From IMG/VR virus record IMGVR_UViG_3300020190_000326, positions 1-25,015 of that record: a stretch of 25,015 nucleotides of DNA; one strand, given 5' to 3'. Below the pieces are notes generated by a model. The model made no database searches and had not been told where the DNA came from. It was given only the letters and a program-made list of their open reading frames with translations. The stretch's first letter is position 1; the number at the start of each line of letters is the position of its first letter. Below, in pieces: positions 12,927-18,593 of this stretch. The position numbers and the translations under genes were made by a program. This stretch comes from a virus.

Positions 12927-13049
12927 TTCTCACTTGAGTCTCACTGAGAACCCTGTCCACCACTCAATCAAAAACCCGATTTTTCTGCAATTTCACTGCA
13001 CACGGGGCAAAGGTCATCCACTGCAGTGAAATTATCAATTTTTTTCAAA
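12927..13049 (+). ncRNA. Structured noncoding element, copy B
   Basis: Starts at the stop with TTCTCA/TGAGAA (12927-12932, 12945-12950), sharing the 10-mer TGAGTCTCAC with copy A. After AAAAACCCGATTTTT comes a perfect 12-bp stem, AATTTCACTGCA (12989-13000) with TGCAGTGAAATT (13022-13033). The 21-base loop contains AGGTCATC, as in copy A. A TTTTTTT run follows (13039-13045). It may be a terminator, but the conserved loop suggests more than that. Confidence 0.55.
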
Positions 13050-13063
13050 ATACAAACAAACAC

Positions 13064-13207
13064 ATGAAGTACATCGTTGAGTTATACGTTGGCGGCAAAG
13101 TCTTTAAAGAAGAAGTACAAGCAACCAACCCAAAAGATGCGCGTGAAACTGCACTCGCTCGCAATCCTACCGCAAAAGTTGTTGGAGTCAACGTAAGTTT
13201 CAAGTAA
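13064..13207 (+). CDS. Small hypothetical protein
   Basis: A 47-residue protein, MKYIVELYVGGKVFKEEVQA then TNPKDARETALARNPTAKVV. It has a beta-hairpin followed by a helix and a final strand (VGVNVSFK), a compact fold pattern common in cyanophage small proteins, and a net basic charge. It follows the structured element copy B. Function unknown. Confidence 0.72.
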   Translation: MKYIVELYVGGKVFKEEVQATNPKDARETALARNPTAKVVGVNVSFK

Positions 13208-13208
13208 T

Positions 13209-13246
13209 TAAAGTTAGGATCGTCTAAACTGTACCTATAGTATGAG
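13209..13246 (+). promoter_or_regulatory. Intergenic repeat element, copy 9
   Basis: CTGTACCTA class; TAGTAT at 13238-13243 with ATG 13242 inside it. No second in-frame ATG is near, so this gene seems to depend on the overlapping start. Confidence 0.77.
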
Positions 13247-13412
13247 CAACACTTTCACCGTCCGATTCTGGTCTGAATCTCTGGAATCTCCAGAGTATAT
13301 TGGACCTTTCTACACCGAAGATGAGGCACAAGACTATTGTGATTCTCGCAACGGTTCATTAGCACTTTCTGGGATTCCTTCCTGGGTTGCTTGTTACTCT
13401 GTCGTTGACTGA
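13242..13412 (+). CDS. Small hypothetical protein
   Basis: A 56-residue protein, MSNTFTVRFWSESLESPEYI then GPFYTEDEAQDYCDSRNGSL, with a beta strand, an acidic helix (TEDEAQDYCDSRN) and a final hydrophobic strand. This layout of strand, aromatic turn, helix and strand recurs among cyanophage small proteins. Only the ATG overlapping the repeat can start it. Function unknown. Confidence 0.7.
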   Translation: MSNTFTVRFWSESLESPEYIGPFYTEDEAQDYCDSRNGSLALSGIPSWVACYSVVD

Positions 13413-13418
13413 TTAGAA

Positions 13419-13553
13419 ATGCGAATTGCTTTTTTGATTGCTACACTTGCCCTCGGTCTTCGCGTTGGTCTTGCTGCTCATGCTACTGTGAATGAGTATC
13501 AAGAACAACAAGCAGATCGCTTCTGCCAAATTGACCCTAACTACTGCAAATGA
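13419..13553 (+). CDS. Small exported-type peptide
   Basis: A 44-residue frame, MRIAFLIATLALGLRVGLAA then HATVNEYQEQQADRFCQIDP. The first 22 residues look like a signal peptide with an AHA/T cleavage point; the mature part would be about 22 residues with two cysteines eight residues apart (C36, C43). It could also be a simple membrane anchor. Its stop overlaps the next ATG. Function unknown. Confidence 0.6.
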   Translation: MRIAFLIATLALGLRVGLAAHATVNEYQEQQADRFCQIDPNYCK

Positions 13554-13759
13554 TGCAATTTCAAGTTCTACAAATTGAGTTTGATTTCACTGATGATCTT
13601 GATGATGAAGCACTTGATGTAGAGTCACAAGATGAGATTTATGAGGAAGTCTTTGGTCAAATCTGGGAAGCATCTGATGAAGAAGATCTAGTCGAAGAGA
13701 TTACAACTGCCTACGGTTGGTGTATCAAATCACTTGATTATCGCCTTGTTTTGAAATGA
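13550..13759 (+). CDS. Very acidic small protein
   Basis: A 69-residue protein with runs of acidic residues (FDFTDDLDDEALDVESQDEI, then EASDEEDLVEEITTAY) and few basic ones before the tail. It starts in the ATGATG overlapping the upstream stop and overlaps the next start by four bases. Strong acidity is compatible with DNA mimicry but could be only a feature of this gene set. Confidence 0.72.
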   Translation: MMQFQVLQIEFDFTDDLDDEALDVESQDEIYEEVFGQIWEASDEEDLVEEITTAYGWCIKSLDYRLVLK

Positions 13760-13935
13760 TTGTCTACGGAATCTTTGCCCGTCTTGATGAATACGAACCA
13801 TCTGAACTTTATGGTTTGTATGCTAACGAAGAAGACGCAAATCGTCGCGCAGAGGAGATGAAACTAGAATACAACGAAGACTATAAATCTCCTGAATACT
13901 GCGACGTTCAAGTTCATCAACTCAAAGTTCAGTAA
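13756..13935 (+). CDS. Small hypothetical protein
   Basis: A 59-residue frame starting in the ATGA of the previous stop: MIVYGIFARLDEYEPSELYG then LYANEEDANRRAEEMKLEYN. The N-terminal strand, LYANEEDANRRAEEM helix and closing strand (DVQVHQLKVQ) match the recurrent cyanophage strand-helix-strand miniprotein layout, as also at 13242. Function unknown. Confidence 0.7.
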   Translation: MIVYGIFARLDEYEPSELYGLYANEEDANRRAEEMKLEYNEDYKSPEYCDVQVHQLKVQ

Positions 13936-13970
13936 AACTAATGATTTCCCTTCCTAATCCCACAAGCAAA

Positions 13971-14189
13971 ATGACACTTACTAACGAACAACTTTGTGCT
14001 CTGACTGAATCTTATGCAGAGATGGTTATTGATGGTATGGACATGGATGATCTTGTCACATTTGCCATCGAATCTCTAGTTGCAGAGTATAACAAATACA
14101 CGGAGGCAGAACTTCTATCTGAGATTGAAGAATTGTATGATGAAGAGGTGTTGAATGATTTGCTTGAAAGTGTAACACAAGAGTCCTAA
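13971..14189 (+). CDS. Acidic helical conserved hypothetical protein
   Basis: I place the start at 13971 (MTLTNEQLCALTESYAEMVI) because cyanophage relatives that I recall begin MxLTxEQLxxLTExY; the in-frame ATG at 13941 adds ten residues and cannot be excluded. The protein of 72 residues is almost all helix and acidic (YTEAELLSEIEELYDEEVLN). I know this family in several cyanophage small-gene arrays but not its job. Confidence 0.78.
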   Translation: MTLTNEQLCALTESYAEMVIDGMDMDDLVTFAIESLVAEYNKYTEAELLSEIEELYDEEVLNDLLESVTQES

Positions 14190-14200
14190 TTCATTTGAAT

Positions 14201-14238
14201 TAAAGTTAGGATCGTCTAAACTGTACCTATAGTATGAG
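14201..14238 (+). promoter_or_regulatory. Intergenic repeat element, copy 10
   Basis: CTGTACCTA class; TAGTAT at 14230-14235 with ATG 14234 inside. The second in-frame ATG is at 14249, thirteen bases beyond the hexamer. Confidence 0.78.
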
Positions 14239-14881
14239 CACAACCACGATGCAGAAACTGACTACGCTTGATGTTTATGGCAAACTGAAAGTAACTGATT
14301 TCAGTGTATATGAGAAACCTGGCAAGAACAAAGGTGCTCGCGGACAGTTACTAGAACTTGCGCTGGGAGTTCCTAACTCTTCCGACCTCAAAGATTTGGA
14401 GGATGGAGAGATCAAGACTTTTACAGTTGGACAATCTATTGCTGCCACACAGTTGAAGCACTGTTTGTCTGAAATCATCGAGGATCAAGTATCATTTGAT
14501 GAGAGCAAAGTTGGACAGAAACTGAAGCAAACTGTGTATGTTGCTTTTAGTCGCAACAACGATTATGTGGGAACTGAGATTCTGAATGAAGAAACTCATC
14601 CCGAACATTATCAAGAATTGCGTGAGGATTATGAGTTCATTTGTGAACAGATTCGCACTGCATTTGAGCGAGGTGTTGAACTTGACCAACTAGGATTTGT
14701 GAATCGTAAGGGTAAAGCATCGCACACGATTACAGGTCCAAACAAATTGCTTCAGATTCGCACCAAAGCATCTAAAACCAAGCGTAACGATTATACACCT
14801 TTGACCTTTGCAGATGTGACATTCAACAACAAAGGAATGGCATTTTATTTGTGTGGTCAATTCGGTCGCAATCTCTTTTGA
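14234..14881 (+). CDS. Putative MutH/Sau3AI-like endonuclease
   Basis: A 215-residue protein whose N-terminal part resembles the MutH/Sau3AI nuclease fold: NKGARGQLLELALG (residues 32-45) corresponds to the conserved KGxxGQLLE, and SDLKDLEDGEIKTF (50-63) gives acidic residues then E59-I-K61 as a possible PD-(D/E)xK catalytic set. The E41 to E59 spacing is near that of MutH (E56 to E77), but the D in D-x6-E-x-K is displaced. Members of this family cut at GATC or act in mismatch repair. The match is by pattern only; the C-terminal half has no named domain. It is preceded by repeat copy 10, and a Dam-type methylase is also present in the window. Confidence 0.65.
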   Translation: MSTTTMQKLTTLDVYGKLKVTDFSVYEKPGKNKGARGQLLELALGVPNSSDLKDLEDGEIKTFTVGQSIAATQLKHCLSEIIEDQVSFDESKVGQKLKQTVYVAFSRNNDYVGTEILNEETHPEHYQELREDYEFICEQIRTAFERGVELDQLGFVNRKGKASHTITGPNKLLQIRTKASKTKRNDYTPLTFADVTFNNKGMAFYLCGQFGRNLF

Positions 14882-14883
14882 AT

Positions 14884-14921
14884 TAAAGTTAGGATCGTCT
14901 AAAGTGTCCTAGTAGTATGAA
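14884..14921 (+). promoter_or_regulatory. Intergenic repeat element, copy 11
   Basis: GTGTCCTAG class, begun just after the nuclease stop. TAGTAT at 14913-14918 overlaps ATG 14917; no close second ATG. Confidence 0.77.
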
Positions 14922-15099
14922 CAACACTTCTCCTGACTTCCAAACCGACATCACTCCTGCACTTCTGGAGTTCATGTGCAACAATCACACAGATTTGAAT
15001 GATTGTGTAGATTTTGTCTGCAACGTTTTTGACCTTGATGCAACTGATGAATTGATTGATTTTGTTGCTGATGAGTTTGATGCTTTCTTCGGTAACTGA
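14917..15099 (+). CDS. Very acidic small protein
   Basis: A 60-residue protein: MNNTSPDFQTDITPALLEFM then CNNHTDLNDCVDFVCNVFDL and DATDELIDFVADEFDAFFGN. It carries three cysteines and many aspartates but almost no basic residues. The end resembles the protein at 12571 in spacing (L-x-x-F-x-x-x-x-F). It is directly under repeat copy 11. Function unknown. Confidence 0.72.
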   Translation: MNNTSPDFQTDITPALLEFMCNNHTDLNDCVDFVCNVFDLDATDELIDFVADEFDAFFGN

Positions 15100-15104
15100 T
15101 ACAA

Positions 15105-15287
15105 ATGACACACTACAATCCTTACGTTCAAAACCTGATTGAGATGGGTTATGATGAATCTGACTGTCGCATGGTTGCTGATGCTGGAAAGCAGAATGTA
15201 ACCTATCCGCGTAACATTCACGGTCGCATCTTTGAGACTGAAGCAGAATACAAAGAAGCACTTGCTGACTTTATCAATGGACTCTAA
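15105..15287 (+). CDS. Small hypothetical protein
   Basis: A 60-residue frame, MTHYNPYVQNLIEMGYDESD then CRMVADAGKQNVTYPRNIHG and RIFETEAEYKEALADFINGL. The IFETEAEYKEALADFxNGL ending matches a family that I recall in cyanophages. The NLIEMGYDESDCRMVADAGK section looks like a short UBA-like helix pair, which is speculation. Its end overlaps the next gene by 11 bases. Confidence 0.75.
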   Translation: MTHYNPYVQNLIEMGYDESDCRMVADAGKQNVTYPRNIHGRIFETEAEYKEALADFINGL

Positions 15288-15477
15288 ATTGACTGCATTT
15301 GTAACACCCAAAAGCAAGAAAGCACACAATCGTTTCTGTAACTTAATGAATCGCAATAATGAATGTATTGTGGAGCAACATCAAGGGAACAAAGTGTTTC
15401 TAACCTCTGCTAACGGTAAGAATCACTTTTGGGTGAATCTTAATGCAGATATTGATTGGAACATCACTTTGAATTAA
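15277..15477 (+). CDS. Small basic hypothetical protein
   Basis: ATG at 15277 (MDSKLTAFVTPKSKKAHNRF) is chosen over an upstream in-frame start at 15232 that lies deep in the preceding gene. The 66-residue product is basic, with NLMNRNNECIVEQHQGNKVF and NHFWVNLNADIDWNITLN; it has a beta-strand-rich look. Its stop lies in repeat copy 12. Function unknown. Confidence 0.76.
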   Translation: MDSKLTAFVTPKSKKAHNRFCNLMNRNNECIVEQHQGNKVFLTSANGKNHFWVNLNADIDWNITLN

Positions 15478-15512
15478 AGTTAGGATCGTCGAAACTGTAC
15501 CTATAGTATGAG
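15475..15512 (+). promoter_or_regulatory. Intergenic repeat element, copy 12
   Basis: One base change in the core (GTCGAAA for GTCTAAA), CTGTACCTA class. TAGTAT at 15504-15509 overlaps ATG 15508; no second ATG nearby. Confidence 0.76.
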
Positions 15513-15738
15513 CACTTACACTTCACCTCTCACCTCTAAAGTCTACGAAATCGTTGAGACTTCACATACACGAAATGCCTGGGATTCGCAAGGCAATCTA
15601 ACACCTTATGTGCAATCTGTGTTTTACATCTATCACGAAGGTAAAAAAGTTCAGTTTGCATTAACTGCTGAAGGTGTTGCTGAAAGTGTAGCACATCTTG
15701 AAAATCCTGGTCCTGATGTATCTTCTCGCTTCGACTGA
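15508..15738 (+). CDS. Small hypothetical protein
   Basis: A 76-residue protein, MSTYTSPLTSKVYEIVETSH then TRNAWDSQGNLTPYVQSVFY and IYHEGKKVQFALTAEGVAES. Alternating hydrophobic residues suggest beta strands in the first two thirds. The repeat-embedded ATG is the only available start. The next gene follows after three bases. Function unknown. Confidence 0.75.
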   Translation: MSTYTSPLTSKVYEIVETSHTRNAWDSQGNLTPYVQSVFYIYHEGKKVQFALTAEGVAESVAHLENPGPDVSSRFD

Positions 15739-15741
15739 ATC

Positions 15742-15957
15742 ATGAAACTGTTTATCATCAACAACGTCCTCTCTGATTATACCTCTGGCATGGCAGTGAT
15801 TGCTGCTGAGACTAAAGAACAGTGCCGCGAATTGTTTATCAAAGAGTTTGGCGAATATCATGCTGATGAGTTCGATAATTGTGCCAGGTTTACTGTCATC
15901 GAATCTGTAGGACTTGATGAAGCAGGTATTGTTGAATATGTGTACGGTGGTGGTTAA
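15742..15957 (+). CDS. Small acidic hypothetical protein
   Basis: A 71-residue protein, MKLFIINNVLSDYTSGMAVI then AAETKEQCRELFIKEFGEYH. It has the strand-helix-strand pattern that recurs in this gene array (FIINN strand, ETKEQCRELFIKEF helix, then CARFTVIESVG strand) and ends in a glycine tail. I recall cyanophage relatives with MKLFIINNVLxDYTSGMAVIxAxTxExCRxLF; no function. Confidence 0.78.
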   Translation: MKLFIINNVLSDYTSGMAVIAAETKEQCRELFIKEFGEYHADEFDNCARFTVIESVGLDEAGIVEYVYGGG

Positions 15958-15960
15958 TTA

Positions 15961-16116
15961 GTGGCATCAACCAAAAGACTTACTTTCAAGTCACCTGATA
16001 AAGTGAAGACAATCCTCCTCATTTTCATCGTTGCGTTTATACTCTCACCTGGAGTTCGCAACACAACCTCAAGCACATTACACACTGTAGCAGACATTAT
16101 CACACCCCATGATTGA
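15961..16116 (+). CDS. Single-pass membrane protein with GTG start
   Basis: A 51-residue frame from GTG 15961: MASTKRLTFKSPDKVKTILL then IFIVAFILSPGVRNTTSSTL. A basic start and one hydrophobic helix (about residues 17-28) suggest a membrane anchor, short for a full span. It overlaps the next gene by eight bases. There is no ATG that would serve better. Function unknown. Confidence 0.6.
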   Translation: MASTKRLTFKSPDKVKTILLIFIVAFILSPGVRNTTSSTLHTVADIITPHD

Positions 16117-16249
16117 GACTGATTTTTACATTCTTTCACAGGAACAATACGACCAACTTAACACTGAAGCAAAGAGTCTTGGTATTACTTTAGACCACTT
16201 TTTGTTAGAGTTTTGTGATGTTCAAGGACCGCTAATCAGTTCCTATTAA
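16109..16249 (+). CDS. Small acidic hypothetical protein
   Basis: A 46-residue frame, MIETDFYILSQEQYDQLNTE then AKSLGITLDHFLLEFCDVQG. It starts within the preceding gene and its TAA stop is the start of repeat copy 13. Helix-rich and acidic; the SQEQYDQLNTEAKSLGITLDHF stretch resembles antitoxin-like or ribbon-helix-helix tails, but this is too weak to name it. Confidence 0.65.
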   Translation: MIETDFYILSQEQYDQLNTEAKSLGITLDHFLLEFCDVQGPLISSY

Positions 16250-16284
16250 AGTTAGGATCGTCTAAAGTGTCCTAGTAGTATAAG
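16247..16284 (+). promoter_or_regulatory. Intergenic repeat element, copy 13
   Basis: GTGTCCTAG class with TAGTAT at 16276-16281. Here no ATG overlaps it; the ATG at 16311 comes after 29 bases, the longest such leader except copy 15. Confidence 0.77.
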
Positions 16285-16310
16285 CACAACAAACCTCCAA
16301 ACCTCTAACC

Positions 16311-16625
16311 ATGCGAGTCATCGAACGCCAAATGAATGATGCAATCACTGCATCACAAGATTGGAAAAAGGATAACACTGAAGTCATCACTTATTCTAAT
16401 GTTTCTGATGTCTACCTCTACAACAATCTCATCGCTCGTATAGGCGAAACCTGGATTGAATTGTTCGATGGTGGTTATCAATCAAACACCACAAAGTCGC
16501 GCCTTAATGCTATTCTGAAAGTGCATGGTTGCGATGGTGAGTATGTCTTTCAGAAGAATGGTCAGTGGTTCATTCAATACGAAGGTGCTCCAATTCCCTT
16601 CTTCTCAGGTATGCGTTTGAACTGA
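16311..16625 (+). CDS. Conserved phage/cyanobacterial hypothetical protein
   Basis: A 104-residue protein beginning MRVIERQMNDAITASQDWKK, with VYLYNNLIARIGETWIELFD and GGYQSNTTKSRLNAILKVHG. The M-R-x-I-E-x-Q-M ... LFDGGYxSNTTKSRLNAIL pattern is one I recall from many cyanobacterial phages and some cyanobacteria, where it is a domain of unknown function. The C-terminus DGEYVFQKNGQWFIQ is beta-rich. Confidence 0.85.
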   Translation: MRVIERQMNDAITASQDWKKDNTEVITYSNVSDVYLYNNLIARIGETWIELFDGGYQSNTTKSRLNAILKVHGCDGEYVFQKNGQWFIQYEGAPIPFFSGMRLN

Positions 16626-16626
16626 A

Positions 16627-16665
16627 TAAAAGTTACTCACCTTCAAAGTGTCCTAGTAGTATGAG
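16627..16665 (+). promoter_or_regulatory. Divergent intergenic repeat element, copy 14
   Basis: The flanks (TAAAAGTTA and CAAAGTGTCCTAGTAG) are kept but the middle GGATCGTCT is replaced by CTCACCTT, so the GATC and the TAGGAT block are gone. TAGTAT is at 16657-16662, overlapping ATG 16661. Confidence 0.6.
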
Positions 16666-16840
16666 AACTCAACTTCAACAAGATTGCCTCTCCCTTGCAG
16701 AACAAATCGCTGATGAAATCAATGGTAATTTGTTCTATGTTCCTGATGAAGATGTAGATCAACTGTTATCTCAACTCACTGAAGATAATGTAGAAGAGAT
16801 TGCATCTGAACTTGCGAACTTAGCGCATTGGTATAACTGA
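16661..16840 (+). CDS. Small acidic helical protein
   Basis: Start at ATG 16661 in the divergent repeat; an earlier in-frame start at 16565 would run through that repeat and the end of the previous gene. The 59 residues, MRTQLQQDCLSLAEQIADEI then NGNLFYVPDEDVDQLLSQLT and a C-terminal helix, are acidic and helical. It resembles the 13971 protein in character, not obviously in sequence. Function unknown. Confidence 0.72.
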   Translation: MRTQLQQDCLSLAEQIADEINGNLFYVPDEDVDQLLSQLTEDNVEEIASELANLAHWYN

Positions 16841-16879
16841 ATCTTTCCTCTTAACTAATCACAACTCTTCATTCCTTAA

Positions 16880-17014
16880 ATGTTCACAATCCGTTACTTT
16901 ACGCCTTATCAACAACAGTGGAGGACTCAATCATTCTCTACACTAGAGGAAGCAAATCGTATGATTGAGTTCTATAAATCATGTGGTAGTCCTGCTGAAC
17001 TCATTAACAACTAA
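16880..17014 (+). CDS. Very small hypothetical protein
   Basis: A 44-residue frame, MFTIRYFTPYQQQWRTQSFS then TLEEANRMIEFYKSCGSPAE. The strand, then TLEEANRMIEFYKSCG helix pattern (with A-x-x-M-I-x-F-x-x-x-x-G-x-x-A) is common in cyanophage miniproteins that I have seen. No promoter element is visible in the 39 bases upstream. Function unknown. Confidence 0.7.
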   Translation: MFTIRYFTPYQQQWRTQSFSTLEEANRMIEFYKSCGSPAELINN

Positions 17015-17033
17015 TACCAACAAAAAACAACAA

Positions 17034-17222
17034 ATGACTTACAAAGAACTTCTCTCACAACTGCAATCTCTCACTGAAGAACAACTCAATTCGGTCGTTT
17101 CTATTTGTTCTGTAGATGACGATCCTGATGAATATGGGTATATTCAACACGGTGTTGAGTTAGTGTTTGCGACTGATGCACAATCAGTTCTTAATGTAGA
17201 TCATCCTATCATTCGTTTCTGA
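17034..17222 (+). CDS. Small acidic hypothetical protein
   Basis: ATG at 17034 (MTYKELLSQLQSLTEEQLNS) is used; the longer frame from 16965 starts within another gene. The 62-residue product is acidic and continues VVSICSVDDDPDEYGYIQHG and VELVFATDAQSVLNVDHPII. The MTYKELLxQLxxLxxEQLxxxV beginning is a pattern I recall in cyanophage and cyanobacterial small proteins. Function unknown. Confidence 0.76.
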   Translation: MTYKELLSQLQSLTEEQLNSVVSICSVDDDPDEYGYIQHGVELVFATDAQSVLNVDHPIIRF

Positions 17223-17236
17223 TAATCAATTCCGTC

Positions 17237-17473
17237 ATGTTACTCTCTAAACAGTCATTCAACGATAACAAAGTTCTGCCTTTTATTGTAAAGAAAGAAG
17301 CAGAAAGAACAGAAGAAGGTAGTTACTCACTGCACCTATTCTCCAGAACTGTTATCACTAGGGAAGGTAAGAAGTATAGGTATCTGCCTCTTAAGTTTGA
17401 AGGAGAAGAAGCACGTTTCAAGAAAAGAAAGGATGCTGAGGATTATGCAAGGTACAGATTAGCGATTGATTGA
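17237..17473 (+). CDS. Small basic hypothetical protein
   Basis: A 78-residue protein, MLLSKQSFNDNKVLPFIVKK then EAERTEEGSYSLHLFSRTVI and YRYLPLKFEGEEARFKKRKD. It is basic and lies at the end of the plus-strand array; a terminator follows within 11 bases. Its DAEDYARYRLAID tail is helical. No family recognised. Confidence 0.75.
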   Translation: MLLSKQSFNDNKVLPFIVKKEAERTEEGSYSLHLFSRTVITREGKKYRYLPLKFEGEEARFKKRKDAEDYARYRLAID

Positions 17474-17483
17474 TATAGTATAG

Positions 17484-17508
17484 AGACTCTATCTACAGGG
17501 TCTTTTTT
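17484..17508 (+). terminator. Rho-independent terminator between convergent genes
   Basis: AGACTCT (17484-17490) pairs with AGGGTCT (17497-17503), seven pairs with one T-G, 6-base loop, then TTTTT. It ends the plus-strand array and overlaps the last codons of the minus-strand endonuclease gene. Confidence 0.7.
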
Positions 17509-18521
17509 ATTGTCTTTTCGTACCATTTGTAACCATAAGCATTACACCAAGTTTGTCCATTTTTTATACGTTGAATGTTATTTTTGATGTTAGCAACGCC
17601 ACTATAGTTACCATTACCTTTGATAAAGAATGATGCCTCACTCATACTACTAAACTCCACGATTTCGTTAGTTTTAATACTTACACCATAGACGGGTTTC
17701 TTTCTTTTTTCGTTGCTAATTGCAGCAATTTTTTTATAGTGTTCTATTGAATGTGCTTTTGTTGCTGGTGTCCAATCTGTTGGTTTTGATCTAAACAAAT
17801 ACCATCCAGATGCTTGTAATTTGTTATTGTCAGGACTGCGTATTGAAAGTAAAAGATTAGCATTTCTTTTGCGATTTCCAGATATTTCTTCTGCTGCATC
17901 TGCTTGTGACTTCCACATCTTTTTACGTCCTAATGTTGGATTGATACCATATACAACACCACGAACATTCACTCTGTTTTCTACTACTTTTGGTTGCTCA
18001 CCTTTCCATGCCCATCTATATCCAAGTGCTTGAAATGTTTTGCCTTTGATACAAAATATAATTGGCGATTTTCCCTTTTTATTGCCACAACTATCAGCAG
18101 CAATTCCTACGCTTTCATAGTCTCTAACCCATTCACCTTCTAATGTATAACAACTCACAGGTTTAGAATGTGGATGATTTGCCCAATACTTTTTTGGTTT
18201 CTTTACACCATCACCACCTAACGTAATGTTATATCCATTCTTACCACAAGTATCAAGTTTGTTTATCCAAAAGGTTTCACGTTCATTAACATCATCATCG
18301 TTACATTCTTCCAATACTCTAAACTTAAAGTTGTCTGCTCCGTATTTACATATGGCACGAACAATAGGCATAGAGTGAACCGAATTGTCCTCTTCTAAAT
18401 TATCCTTACTTCTTGCGTTTTGTAGGTGTTGCTTCCATCTATCATATGGGTTGGGTTGTGTAGTCTTTCCCACGTAGAGTTTGCTATTCTCAAGGTTGGT
18501 AATCGTATAGATGTATGCCAT
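17493..18521 (-). CDS. GIY-YIG homing endonuclease with repeated NUMOD-type modules
   Basis: The only confident minus-strand gene. The 342-residue product has an N-terminal GIY-YIG domain (MAYIYTITNLENSKLYVGKT, then RWKQHL; a likely catalytic E near ERETFWINKLDT at residue 80). The long C-terminal part has three DNA-binding modules of the NUMOD1/IENR type: KPVSCYTLEGEWVRDYESVG, VVYGINPTLGRKKMWKSQAD and KPVYGVSIKTNEIVEFSSMS, each followed by a helix and a tail such as GYRWAW or GYKWY. It is large for a free-standing phage enzyme, implying a long recognition site. It lies convergent to the gene array with its own late promoter, as expected for a mobile gene. Confidence 0.9.
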   Translation of the reverse strand: MAYIYTITNLENSKLYVGKTTQPNPYDRWKQHLQNARSKDNLEEDNSVHSMPIVRAICKYGADNFKFRVLEECNDDDVNERETFWINKLDTCGKNGYNITLGGDGVKKPKKYWANHPHSKPVSCYTLEGEWVRDYESVGIAADSCGNKKGKSPIIFCIKGKTFQALGYRWAWKGEQPKVVENRVNVRGVVYGINPTLGRKKMWKSQADAAEEISGNRKRNANLLLSIRSPDNNKLQASGWYLFRSKPTDWTPATKAHSIEHYKKIAAISNEKRKKPVYGVSIKTNEIVEFSSMSEASFFIKGNGNYSGVANIKNNIQRIKNGQTWCNAYGYKWYEKTIKKTL

Positions 18522-18547
18522 TAAATTGATGAAAAATATACTTGCGT

Positions 18548-18555
18548 TATTTATA
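18548..18555 (-). promoter_or_regulatory. Late promoter (TATAAATA) on the minus strand
   Basis: The complement of TATTTATA reads TATAAATA exactly. It ends 26 bases before the start codon of the minus-strand GIY-YIG gene, matching the 22-base spacing at the other two endonuclease genes. Confidence 0.7.
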
Positions 18556-18593
18556 TTTAAGAATAGATTAAATGATAATAGTTATTAACAACC

